In this document: piece by piece, positions 16,802-25,231 of the stretch | Layout: every line of letters starts with the position of its first letter | Numbering within the stretch: the first letter of the stretch is position 1 | NCBI GenBank assembly: GCA_003539495.1 | Contig: DPPB01000013.1 | Span: forward strand, 24,180-88,179 | Length of the DNA: 64,000 bases | Source: Oscillibacter sp. | GTDB lineage: Bacteria; Bacillota; Clostridia; Oscillospirales; Oscillospiraceae | Reading direction: 5' to 3' | The notes under the pieces: model-generated | Databases searched by the model: none | What the model was told of the DNA's origin: nothing | The model's input: only the letters and a program-made list of their open reading frames with translations | Made by a program: the position numbers and the translations under genes

Positions 16802-17545
16802 ATGAAATTCTTTGGTCAGTGTCCTGTGTGCGGGGCGGCACTTCATTTAGCACGGCTGAGCTGCCCCGGCTGTAAGGCAGAGTTCCCCACCGATGAACCA
16901 CTTTCCCCTTATGAGTGCCTTGCACCAGAATATGCCCAGTTTTTGAAGACCTTTCTCGCCTGCCGTGGCAGCATGAAGGATGTGCAGAACGAGCTGGGCA
17001 TCTCTTACCCCACAGCCAAGAAAAAACTCGATGAGTTGCTGCTGCAATTAAACCTGCGCAACGAGGAAGAAAGCGAGATATTTGACATGAGCCTTTTTAT
17101 CCCAAAAGAAAGCAGTGCAAAGGCCTCTGACATTGTGCGGAGCAAGCTCTACGAAAATAGTGGCAGGGCAACAGTGTATTCTGTTACCGGCAAGCCTTAC
17201 ATTATCCGAGCCGCTAAGGATGGCCGTTCCTTCCTCTGCAGTGAGTTGCCTATAAAGCCGCCTCTTACCTACGATGTTTTTGATGTTATCGTGGACCTGT
17301 TGCTTCGTGAGGGAGGCTTTGCACGCAAGGGCATGGGGCGTAATTCTCCCCTTGGCGAGGGTGGCTGCACGGAGGATACCGTTGTCGGTGCCATTGGCAA
17401 ATACTATTTCAAAGCCCCTACTGGGAAATATGTGTTTGACCCCGTGTTTGTGCTAGCGGCGGTGTTGGATTGGGCGGATATTGCTCGCAATGAGCGTGGC
17501 TATCTGACGCTGACCGCCGACTATCGTTCCATGCTGTCCAGGTAA
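16802..17545 (+). CDS. DUF2089 domain protein with zinc ribbon and HTH, possible regulator
   Basis: 247 aa. The N-terminus has CPVCG and, 13 residues on, CPGCK, a likely zinc ribbon. Residues 45-90 (FLACRGSMKDVQNELGISYPTAKKKLDELL) form a helix-turn-helix typical of DUF2089. The C-terminal ~150 residues have no match I recognise. Ribosome binding site GAGGAGGGAG. It lies between two copies of a 210-nt direct repeat, so it is probably cargo of the mobile element. A DNA-binding role is inferred from the fold. Confidence 0.75.
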   Translation: MKFFGQCPVCGAALHLARLSCPGCKAEFPTDEPLSPYECLAPEYAQFLKTFLACRGSMKDVQNELGISYPTAKKKLDELLLQLNLRNEEESEIFDMSLFIPKESSAKASDIVRSKLYENSGRATVYSVTGKPYIIRAAKDGRSFLCSELPIKPPLTYDVFDVIVDLLLREGGFARKGMGRNSPLGEGGCTEDTVVGAIGKYYFKAPTGKYVFDPVFVLAAVLDWADIARNERGYLTLTADYRSMLSR

Positions 17546-17697
17546 GAGCTATGCTGTCTTTTATGCTGTGGGTAGTCGTGATAACCATTTTAAAGATATT
17601 CAAGGATAATGATTTCTAAACATCAAAATTCGTTCACAGTTTAAGCCATCTCCTCCGCCGGGAAAGGCTTGCCGTTGGCCACCACCAAGCAAGGTTC

Positions 17698-17907
17698 GGA
17701 CGAACACCTACTTTTTTGCAGGCGGCTTTGCCGTGAAATGTTTGCTCTGATCCACAACAGAAAAGCGCCGTCTTGGAAGTGATTCCGAGACGGCGCTTTT
17801 TTGCTATCCGCACATTCGATTCCCGCTATTCCTCCTGCTACAACGATTGCAGAAAGGAACAGGAGGTTATACGAATGGAAAAAATTGTCACAGATGAACG
17901 CACAGGA
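17698..17907 (+). repeat. Direct repeat, right copy (about 210 nt)
   Basis: Partner of 16418-16631, with the same internal terminator and tnpV start. From 17546 to 17697 I see nothing recognisable. Confidence 0.85.
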
Positions 17908-18095
17908 CTGAAGTATGAATTGGTTGGAGACAGCTACCTGACCGGCGGCAAATTAAGCGCCTATCTCGCGGATATTGACCGACAGGCGGAGGAGCTTTTC
18001 TTTCGGTTGGTAAAAGAAAAGGCGGATGCTGAGGGCATTACGGAAGCGCTGAAAGCCAGCAACCAAATGCAGTGGGTCAGGCGGATGAACTCCGC
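17875..18095 (+). pseudogene. tnpV with internal deletion
   Basis: Begins MEKIVTDERTGLKYELVGDSYL, as TnpV does, then jumps directly to TGGKLSAYLADIDRQAEELFFRL and NQMQWVRRMN. The middle part that normally holds IGVWGQRHL-type sequence is absent, an in-frame loss of roughly 30-40 codons compared with my memory of the family. The tail after 18095 is unrelated and the frame runs into the MATE gene until 18402. TnpV is a Tn4451-family protein of unclear role. Confidence 0.6.
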
Positions 18096-18307
18096 CGAGA
18101 CCGTGCATCCGCACGACCTGTTGCTCCAATCCGTTCGGTCCATTTATATACATACTGTTTCCTCCGCAAATCAGCTTTTTCCCATAAGCTTTATCGCTGA
18201 TGATACCACCGTTTCTTTGGAGCATAAATGCCATATTGACAGATCAGATTTAAAGCACTACAATGCTTGCAAAACGCAGATTTTAGCTTACGATACGGAG
18301 GCGTACC

Positions 18308-19642
18308 ATGAACCGGGATTTAACGCAAGGCCCTGTCACCAGGTCCATGCTGCTGTTTGCCATCCCCATGATTTTAGGGGATCTATTGCAGCAGTGCTAT
18401 AACATCGCCGACACGCTGATCGTAGGACAGTTCCTTGGGCGGGACGCCCTTGCGGCGGTGGGCTCGTCCTTTACGCTGATGACCTTTCTGACCTCCATCA
18501 TCCTCGGCCTGTGCATGGGGAGCGGTGCGCTGTTTTCCATGCGCTTTGGACAGCGGGATGAGAAGGCTCTTTGCGAAAACCTCTGCGCTTCCTTTTTCTT
18601 TATATCGCTCGTCACTGCGCTCCTGAATATCTTGTCGTTTGCCTGCCTGGACGGACTTCGCACATTCCTCCGGGTACCCGCCGAGGTCTGGGGCGATATG
18701 CGCGAATACCTGTTTGTGATCTTCATAGGCATTCCCGCCGTTTTCCTGTATAACTACTTCGCCTCTTTTTTGCGGGCGATCGGCAATTCCGTCATTCCTC
18801 TTGCCTTTTTAGCTGTTTCCGCTGTGCTGAACATCGCCCTTGATCTCTGGTTTGTCATCGGGGTAAATAGGGGCGTTGCCGGGGCGGCGGAGGCAACGGT
18901 GATCGCCCAATATGTTTCGGGGATCGGCATCGCCGCTTATGCGTTTATGCGCTTCCCACAGGTGCGTTCGGTATGGAAGGTCAGTTGCCTGCGGCGCGGA
19001 CGTATCCGGGAGATCGTCTCCTTCTCCACGCTGACCTGCGTGCAGCAGTCGATCATGAACCTCGGCATCCTTATGGTGCAGGGGCTTGTCAACAGTTTCG
19101 GCCCTATTGTGATGGCCGCCTTTGCCGCCGCTGTAAAAATCGACGCCTTTGCCTATATGCCGGTGCAGGACTTCGGCAACGCATTTTCCACCTTCATCGC
19201 ACAGAATTACGGCGCAAAAGAGAGCGCGCGAATACGCGCGGGGCTAAAAAGTGCCGTGTGTATTTCCATGGCCTTCTGCGTGGTCATATCCGCCCTCGTC
19301 TTCGCATTTGCAAGACCCCTTATGGCGATTTTTGTGGATGCCGGAGAATCCGAAGTCATACTGGAGGGTGTGCGGTATCTGCGTATAGAAGGCGCGTTTT
19401 ACTGCGGCATCGGGTGCCTGTTCCTGCTCTACGGCCTGTATCGCGCCTTGGGAAAGCCGGGCATGAGCGTGGTGCTTACGGTCATCTCGTTAGGCACCCG
19501 TGTTGCACTGGCCTATCTGCTGTCTGCCATCCCCGCCATGGGCGTCACCGGCATCTGGTGGTCTGTCCCGATCGGCTGGGGTCTGGCGGATTTAGCCGGA
19601 TTGCTCTACTACAAAGCAAGAAAGCCGGAATCACTGGCTTGA
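18308..19642 (+). CDS. MATE family multidrug/cation antiporter
   Basis: 444 aa with about twelve hydrophobic segments. The start MNRDLTQGPVTRSMLLFAIPMILGDLLQQCYNIADTLIVG shows the usual MATE first helices. It would export drugs or metabolites using a Na+ or H+ gradient. GGAGG lies six bases before ATG 18308, which supports that start over the upstream tnpV frame. Probably cargo carried with the Tn4451-like remains; substrate unknown. Confidence 0.9.
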   Translation: MNRDLTQGPVTRSMLLFAIPMILGDLLQQCYNIADTLIVGQFLGRDALAAVGSSFTLMTFLTSIILGLCMGSGALFSMRFGQRDEKALCENLCASFFFISLVTALLNILSFACLDGLRTFLRVPAEVWGDMREYLFVIFIGIPAVFLYNYFASFLRAIGNSVIPLAFLAVSAVLNIALDLWFVIGVNRGVAGAAEATVIAQYVSGIGIAAYAFMRFPQVRSVWKVSCLRRGRIREIVSFSTLTCVQQSIMNLGILMVQGLVNSFGPIVMAAFAAAVKIDAFAYMPVQDFGNAFSTFIAQNYGAKESARIRAGLKSAVCISMAFCVVISALVFAFARPLMAIFVDAGESEVILEGVRYLRIEGAFYCGIGCLFLLYGLYRALGKPGMSVVLTVISLGTRVALAYLLSAIPAMGVTGIWWSVPIGWGLADLAGLLYYKARKPESLA

Positions 19643-19761
19643 CCCTTTGCTGAGGCTGAAGCGAAATGTTTGATTTATAAAAGGCGGATGAATGGATCAG
19701 GCCCGTGACTGCCGGTAAGCCTGATAAGGAGTATAAAAATAGCTGCCGATATTTGGTGCAT

Positions 19762-21174
19762 CTATGCCTGCTCATTCTGATCTCCGGGCGGCAGCCAGCG
19801 CTTGCCGGCCAGCCGTGTCAGATAGAGTACACCCCGGACACACAGCTCCAGGCACATGGCTGCCCATACGCCGGGCAGCCCCCAGCGGGGTGCGGCCAGC
19901 CATGCCAGCGGTATACGGATCCCCCACATAGTTCCCAAGTTGAAAAGTGTGGGCATCAGTGTGCTGCCAACGCCCTGAAACACGCCGCCGGCCACGATGG
20001 ACGCGCCGAACAGAGGCTCGGCAAAAGCCTCAATGCGCAGAACGCGAGCGCCCAGGGCGATGATGTCCGGGTTCGGCGTCAATATTGCCATCATCTGCGG
20101 GGCTAAGATATATAGCAGCCCGCCGGTGATGATCATGACGGCTACGCCTATCAGCACCGTGACCCAGCCCAGCCGGCGGGCCATGTTCCGCCGCCCCGCA
20201 CCCACGCTCTGTCCCACCAACATAGCTGCAGCGCTCTGAATTCCGTAGGCGGGCATATAGCACAGGCTCTCCGCCGTGATGGCAAAGGAATTGGCGGCAA
20301 TAGCCACAGTGCCCAGGGGTGCCACAATAGCGGTAGAAACGATCTGCGCCGTGGTCAGTATGACCTTCTCCGATGCCACAGGTGCGGCAATGCAGAGCAT
20401 TGTACACAGCTGCGGCCGATTAAAGCGCAGATGTTCACCCTTCTGCAAACGAAGCACCGGACTGCGGCGCAGAACAAAATACAACAGATACAGCCCCGCC
20501 ACCAGCTCGGCAAGGCCTGTACCCAGTGCGGCACCTGCCGTGCCCAGCCCTGCACCGGGGAGGGCTAACGAGCCGAGCCGGACAGTGCCGGAAGGGAAAA
20601 TAAACAGGGTGTTGAACACGACATCCAACGCACACATGACCACCATGCAGATACCGGGCGTACGCATATTGCCTGTGGCCTGCAGCTGGCCGGCCGCCAC
20701 ATTGTCGAGCTGGAGGGCCGGCAGGAACAGACTATATACCAAAAAATAGGCGGAGGCATCCTGCCAAATATCCCGATCTGCCCGAAGCATTCCGGGCAGT
20801 GGCGCGGACAGTGCCGCTGCCAGCGCTGCCATGACTACGCTGAACGCCAAGCACAGCACCAGCGCCTGCTTGAGAATGTTGCGTGCCTCGGCCAAACGGC
20901 CGCCGCCCACCCGCTGCGCCGTCAGCACATTGAAGCCCATGGCCGCCGCATAAGACAATCCCCCGAAAAGCCAGGTGGTGGAGGCCACCAGCCCCACCGC
21001 CGCCGATTGAGTCGCACCCAGACGGCCCACCATAGCTGCATCGATGTATTGCATGATGATAGTGGCGAGCTGAGCCATAATGGCCGGCCAACTGAGCTGC
21101 AGCGTCAGGGACATCTGCTGACGGGTAGTCAGCGGTGCACCTGTGCGCAGCTGCGCCAGAGGATCCGTTTTCAA
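19762..21174 (-). CDS. MATE family efflux transporter (second)
   Basis: 470 aa, about twelve membrane segments. It contains SWPAIMAQLATIIMQYIDAAMVGRLG near the N-terminus and a matching second bundle, as in MATE proteins. It is only distantly like the neighbour at 18308, so this is not a recent duplication. AGGTGCG precedes the start on the minus strand. Convergent with the first MATE gene. Substrate unknown. Confidence 0.9.
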   Translation of the reverse strand: MKTDPLAQLRTGAPLTTRQQMSLTLQLSWPAIMAQLATIIMQYIDAAMVGRLGATQSAAVGLVASTTWLFGGLSYAAAMGFNVLTAQRVGGGRLAEARNILKQALVLCLAFSVVMAALAAALSAPLPGMLRADRDIWQDASAYFLVYSLFLPALQLDNVAAGQLQATGNMRTPGICMVVMCALDVVFNTLFIFPSGTVRLGSLALPGAGLGTAGAALGTGLAELVAGLYLLYFVLRRSPVLRLQKGEHLRFNRPQLCTMLCIAAPVASEKVILTTAQIVSTAIVAPLGTVAIAANSFAITAESLCYMPAYGIQSAAAMLVGQSVGAGRRNMARRLGWVTVLIGVAVMIITGGLLYILAPQMMAILTPNPDIIALGARVLRIEAFAEPLFGASIVAGGVFQGVGSTLMPTLFNLGTMWGIRIPLAWLAAPRWGLPGVWAAMCLELCVRGVLYLTRLAGKRWLPPGDQNEQA

Positions 21175-21390
21175 GATCGCACCTCCAAAAGTGTGTTATT
21201 TTGATTCTACCATAGAAATGCACTTCCATCAACTCCGCCTGCGGGCTTTTTCGGGCAGTTCATTCATAGCGCAATTATGGCGGCAACAGGATGTCTCATA
21301 CTGCCTCGTTTCTGCCATTTCCTGCCCGTGCATGGTCGGGCTCTGCGCTTATGAAATAGCTTTATCCCGCCTTGCACCGTCACGGAGCCT

Positions 21391-21595
21391 GACTCAAGCC
21401 ATAGCCCAAATGCGGAGAAAAGCAGGCGGACACAGTGGATTGCCCGCCGAGCCGAAAGCACATGCGAAAGCGCCGGGAAATGTTACGCTGCAACGTTTTC
21501 CGGCACTCATTATATCTTCATACGTGGGAGGCTGCTGGTTCGTGCCCGGGAATCTCAATGGTTCCCGGGCTTTCTTTATTTTTGTAGACCCAAAT
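21391..21595 (+). other. Decayed integration end, related to the left end of the tRNA-Val element
   Basis: Aligns along its length with the reverse complement of 38190-38412. Shared blocks include the pair of TTTGGGTCA-like sites, GGCGGACACAGTGGATNGCCC, GAGCCGAAAGCAC, the GCCGGAAA hairpin, a degenerate tRNA-Val 3' half (TATCTTCANACGNNGGAGG...CTGGTTCG) and a GGAATCTCAA terminator with TTTATTTTT. About 20 bases of the tRNA acceptor end are missing. Orientation is opposite to that at 38.2 kb. From 21175 to 21390 I see no gene. Confidence 0.7.
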
Positions 21596-21626
21596 TTGTT
21601 TGTTGCGTGTCAGCAGCCTGAATAGG

Positions 21627-22584
21627 TTATTGTTTTTCGGATTTATCTTGGTCAGGGAGGGCCCGGCTGCCCTGCAGCAGGGCATTATTGGTACGCGCAA
21701 TGAGAAATAGGCCCAGTAAAACCATGCCTGAGCCTATGAGACTCATGACATTGACGGGCTCCTTCAGAAAAATGACCCCTAAGAACATCGCACACACCGT
21801 GATCAGACTACCCAGATTGGAAAAAATTGCCATGGGCAACACGGATGCGCTGTAATTTACCAAAATATTGGCAGCCACAGAGCAGAACACGCTGAGAAAA
21901 ATGGTGGCCATGACAAATTTTCTGCTGTGCAGCGCCGCCGCAAACGGCGCGAGATCACCCCGGACGCCAACCAGCGCCACCACTGCAAACACCACTGCGC
22001 ACAATCCGATCACGAAATAGGACCGCTCAAAGGCTGTGAACTCCGCGGCCGCCCCCTTGTTGTAGACCCGATAGAACGCAGCGAACAGGCACGCACCCAG
22101 CACCAACAGCACGCCGAGAGGCTGCACGGCCCCCATCCTGGAGCCCGCAATAGTCACCAAAACCACACCGGCAATGGGAAGCAGACACAGCAAAACCTGC
22201 TTTGCAGTGGGGTATTCCTTCAGGATCAGCGTCCCCAGACCGATGGCAATAATGGGGACAATGGCCAGCATAACGCCGGAAAAGGTGCTGTTTGAATAAT
22301 AAATGCCATAGCTTTCGCAAAAAAAAATACAACGGCTCCACAACGGAAAGGAGAATCAGCGGCTTGAGCTTCTTCCCACGCAGATGGAGCTTTTCCCAGC
22401 CGAACAGAATCATGAGATTCAGCAGAAGAAAAGCCAGCGCAAACCGCCAGGCAAGCTGCACCATAGGGGAGGACTCATTCTGGGCAATGCGTGTAAACAG
22501 ATAGCTGGAGCCCCAAATGACGTTGCCAATCACGCCGGTACAAAGCGCCGCGGCGGCGGCATTTTTCCTGTTCCTGGTTCCCAT
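21627..22584 (-). pseudogene. EamA/DMT family exporter, frameshifted at a 9-base homopolymer
   Basis: Two overlapping frames add up to one ~318-residue transporter with ten hydrophobic segments. The first frame starts at 22584 (MGTRNRKN, AAAGAGG upstream) and reaches VVEPLYFF. The second resumes with FCESYGIYYSNSTFSGVMLAIVPI. They meet at nine A (22319-22327 on the plus strand); removing one base restores the whole protein. The protein would export amino acids or metabolites (family knowledge). It may be a true mutation, a phase-variable tract, transcriptional slippage or a sequencing error. Confidence 0.8.
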
Positions 22585-22750
22585 ATCCCATCCTCTTTCC
22601 TGCGGTTGATCCCGGTTGAGGCACACACCCGGGCGGCCTTTGGCAAGCCCGCTATATGCGGCTGCTGCGATTATTATACCAGCAAATCAGGTATTTGCAA
22701 CCGCATTGTTTTTAGTTTTCTTACCATCGATTAATGAGGACAGATACGAT

Positions 22751-22788
22751 AAAAAAGGCTTCCGGTTTCCTGCGAAACCGGAAGCCCT
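22751..22788 (-). terminator. Terminator of pyrG
   Basis: GGGCTTCCGGTTT and AAACCGGAAGCC form a 12-bp stem on the minus strand, followed by TTTTTT, 20 bases past the pyrG stop. Confidence 0.85.
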
Positions 22789-22808
22789 TTTCTCCAGGCA
22801 GCCCTGCC

Positions 22809-24458
22809 TTAAAGGATATCAGGCTCCTTCGGCGCCGCCGCTGAGTGCCCCAGGGCCTGCTGCGCCGCCAGGGCCGCAGCCACGAATCCCTTGAACAGCG
22901 GGTGGGGCTTATTGGGACGGCTCTTGAATTCCGGGTGATACTGCACACCCACATAGAAGGGCCTGTCGGACAGTTCCACCGTTTCCACCAGCCGTCCATC
23001 GGGGGACAGGCCCGACAGGGTCAGGCCGGCGGCTGCCAGCGCCTCCCGATACTCGTTGTTAAACTCGTAGCGGTGGCGGTGACGCTCGGAAATCTCCCCC
23101 ACGCCGTAGCAGCGCTCCATGGTCGTGCCCGGGCGGATGAAGCATGGATAGCTGCCCAGGCGCAGCGTGCCGCCCTTATCCACCGCATCACTTTGGCCGG
23201 GCATATAATCGATAACCTTGTGCAGCCCCTCCGGAGCAAACTCGCCGGAGCTGGCATCTGCGATGCCCAGCACATGGCGGGCATATTCGATCACTGCCAC
23301 CTGCATGCCCAGGCAGATGCCGAAATAGGGAATGTTCTTTTCCCGGGCATACTGGGCTGCCAGGATCATCCCCTCAATGCCGCGGCTGCCGAAGCCGCCG
23401 GGCACCAGGATGCCATCCAGACCGGCGAGAGTGGATTCCACCGTTTCTGCCGTGACCAGCTCGGAATCGATCCAGCGGATGCTGACCTTGGCATCCAGGA
23501 AAAAGCCCGCGTGGCGCAGCGCCTCCGCCACTGACAGATAGGCATCGTGAAGCTGCACATATTTCCCCACAAGGCCAATGGTCACGGACTTGCTGCGGTT
23601 TTTGATGGCGGAGACCATGGCCCGCCACTCCCGCAGGTCCGGCTCCGGCACAGGCAGGTGCAGCTCCCGACAGACCACGGAGGACAGGCCCCGCTCCTCC
23701 AGATACAGCGGCGCCTCATAGAGAATTGGGAGGGTTAGATTTTCGATGACGCAATCCGGCTTCACATTGCAGAAGTCTGCCACCTTGTGGAAGATACCGC
23801 TGTCCTCAATGGGCTCGTCGCAGCGTAGGACGATAATATTCGGCGTGATGCCCATGCCCTGCAGCTCCTTAACTGAGTGCTGGGTGGGCTTGGACTTGTG
23901 CTCGCCGGAGGCCCTGAGATAGGGCACCAGTGTGACATGTATGTACAGGGAATTGTTCCGCCCCACCTCCAGGCCCACCTGCCGGATGGCCTCGATAAAG
24001 GGCTGGCTCTCTATATCACCGATGGTGCCGCCGATCTCAGTAATCACCACATCCGCACTTGTCCGCTCTCCAACCCGATAAATGAAGCGCTTGATCTCAT
24101 CGGTGATATGGGGAATGGTCTGCACGGTGCTGCCCAGGTACTCTCCTCGCCGCTCCTTGGCGATGACATTGGAGTAGACCTTGCCGGTGGTCAGGTTGGA
24201 GTATTTGTTCAGGTCCTCGTCAATGAACCGCTCATAATGTCCCAGATCCAGATCCGTCTCCGCACCGTCCTCCGTGACATAGACCTCGCCGTGCTGATAG
24301 GGGCTCATGGTCCCGGGATCCACGTTGATATAGGGATCCAGCTTCTGCGCCGCCACCTTCAAGCCCCGCGCCTTCAGCAGCCGACCCAGGGAAGCTGCCG
24401 TGATCCCCTTGCCCAGACCGGACACCACGCCGCCGGTCACAAAAATGAACTTTGTCAT
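22809..24458 (-). CDS. pyrG: CTP synthase
   Basis: 549 aa. It aminates UTP to CTP using glutamine and ATP. The N-terminal synthetase domain begins MTKFIFVTGGVVSGLGKGITAASLG. The C-terminal class I amidotransferase has the nucleophile in GICLGMQ (about residue 383) and the His-Glu pair in QYHPEF near 515. RHRHRYEFNN is the usual lid segment. Its leader holds a consensus promoter and a strong terminator, so it appears separate from the nitrogen operon upstream. Confidence 0.97.
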   Translation of the reverse strand: MTKFIFVTGGVVSGLGKGITAASLGRLLKARGLKVAAQKLDPYINVDPGTMSPYQHGEVYVTEDGAETDLDLGHYERFIDEDLNKYSNLTTGKVYSNVIAKERRGEYLGSTVQTIPHITDEIKRFIYRVGERTSADVVITEIGGTIGDIESQPFIEAIRQVGLEVGRNNSLYIHVTLVPYLRASGEHKSKPTQHSVKELQGMGITPNIIVLRCDEPIEDSGIFHKVADFCNVKPDCVIENLTLPILYEAPLYLEERGLSSVVCRELHLPVPEPDLREWRAMVSAIKNRSKSVTIGLVGKYVQLHDAYLSVAEALRHAGFFLDAKVSIRWIDSELVTAETVESTLAGLDGILVPGGFGSRGIEGMILAAQYAREKNIPYFGICLGMQVAVIEYARHVLGIADASSGEFAPEGLHKVIDYMPGQSDAVDKGGTLRLGSYPCFIRPGTTMERCYGVGEISERHRHRYEFNNEYREALAAAGLTLSGLSPDGRLVETVELSDRPFYVGVQYHPEFKSRPNKPHPLFKGFVAAALAAQQALGHSAAAPKEPDIL

Positions 24459-24478
24459 ATGCCATCCTCCCGCAAATT

Positions 24479-24523
24479 AAAAAGAAACGCCCGCCAGGGG
24501 GCAGAAACCCCTTGGCGAACGCC
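24479..24523 (-). terminator. Attenuator in the pyrG leader
   Basis: On the minus strand GGCGTTCGCCAAGGGG pairs with CCCCTGGCGGGCGTT around a 7-base loop and is followed by TCTTTTT. It lies between promoter and start codon, so most transcripts should end here unless something intervenes. In Bacillus pyrG such a terminator is bypassed at low CTP after G-addition at the 5' end; no G run is visible at the expected start here. Confidence 0.75.
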
Positions 24524-24540
24524 TTTGTTCAACAGCGGAT

Positions 24541-24569
24541 ATTATACAGCACGGACTATGCCTTGTCAA
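24541..24569 (-). promoter_or_regulatory. pyrG promoter (full consensus)
   Basis: TTGACA (24569-24564), exactly 17 bases, TATAAT (24546-24541). A perfect sigma-A promoter, which suits control by downstream attenuation. Confidence 0.88.
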
Positions 24570-24608
24570 TTCCGAAAAAGGATTTTTTTTAGATTCGGCA
24601 CTCCCCGG

Positions 24609-25193
24609 CTACTTGTAGGTTTTGATAATGTTTTCAGCTGCCTCCCGCTTGGAGATACGCAGGTCCATGGCCTGCTTTTCTATATACCGGTGCGCCTCCG
24701 CCTCCGTCATGCGCAGGCACTCGATGAGCAGCCATTTTGCCCGGTTCACCAGGCGGATCTCCTTAATCTTTTCCTCCACGGTGGCCTGCTTTTCCTGCAT
24801 CCGGCGCATCCGCTCCCTGGTGGCGCACAAAATCCGCAGATTCTGGGCCACCATCTGCCGGCTGGTGGGCTTGGACAGGGCGATGACTCCGTAGCCCACC
24901 ACCTTAGCGTATACGTCGTTATAATGGTCGTTTTTCACCAACAGCAGGACGCCGGCGCCGCTGGTGCTGCAGATGTCGATGGCCAGCTGCATGCCGAAAT
25001 CATCCGGCAGCGGCGTGTTAATGAGCACAATGTCAAACTCCGTGTCGGCCAGTCGCCTGCGGGCCTGACCGACGCTGCCAACCGTGGACACCGGCCAATA
25101 ATCGGTCATGGGGAGCAGCGGCATGACGCTGTTTGTGAAGCTATCCGATGCGGATACGATCAGCACACTGTATGTTTTCTCCTGGAATACCAC
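24609..25193 (-). CDS. ANTAR-domain response regulator (antiterminator type)
   Basis: 194 aa. Residues 8-120 resemble a receiver domain (VLIVSASDSF, DIVLINTPLPDDFG), but the acidic triad looks incomplete: the phosphorylation-site Asp position reads Asn in LINTPLP. A coiled coil follows (RERMRRMQEKQATVEEKIKEI), then an ANTAR domain, residues 140-190, with VNRAKWLLIECLRMTEAEAHRYI. ANTAR dimers bind paired hexaloop hairpins and prevent termination (EutV, NasR). It ends the glutamate synthase/glutamine synthetase operon, so nitrogen genes such as glnN are the likely targets (inference). Confidence 0.88.
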   Translation of the reverse strand: MVFQEKTYSVLIVSASDSFTNSVMPLLPMTDYWPVSTVGSVGQARRRLADTEFDIVLINTPLPDDFGMQLAIDICSTSGAGVLLLVKNDHYNDVYAKVVGYGVIALSKPTSRQMVAQNLRILCATRERMRRMQEKQATVEEKIKEIRLVNRAKWLLIECLRMTEAEAHRYIEKQAMDLRISKREAAENIIKTYK

Positions 25194-25231
25194 ACGCTCC
25201 CCCTCCCTTCGCCATACAGATCATAAGCGGT

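Noticed and set aside
16418..17907. CRISPR array suggested by repeated blocks
   Set aside because: Only two copies of a 210-nt repeat with a gene between them; no short regular repeat-spacer pattern anywhere in the window.
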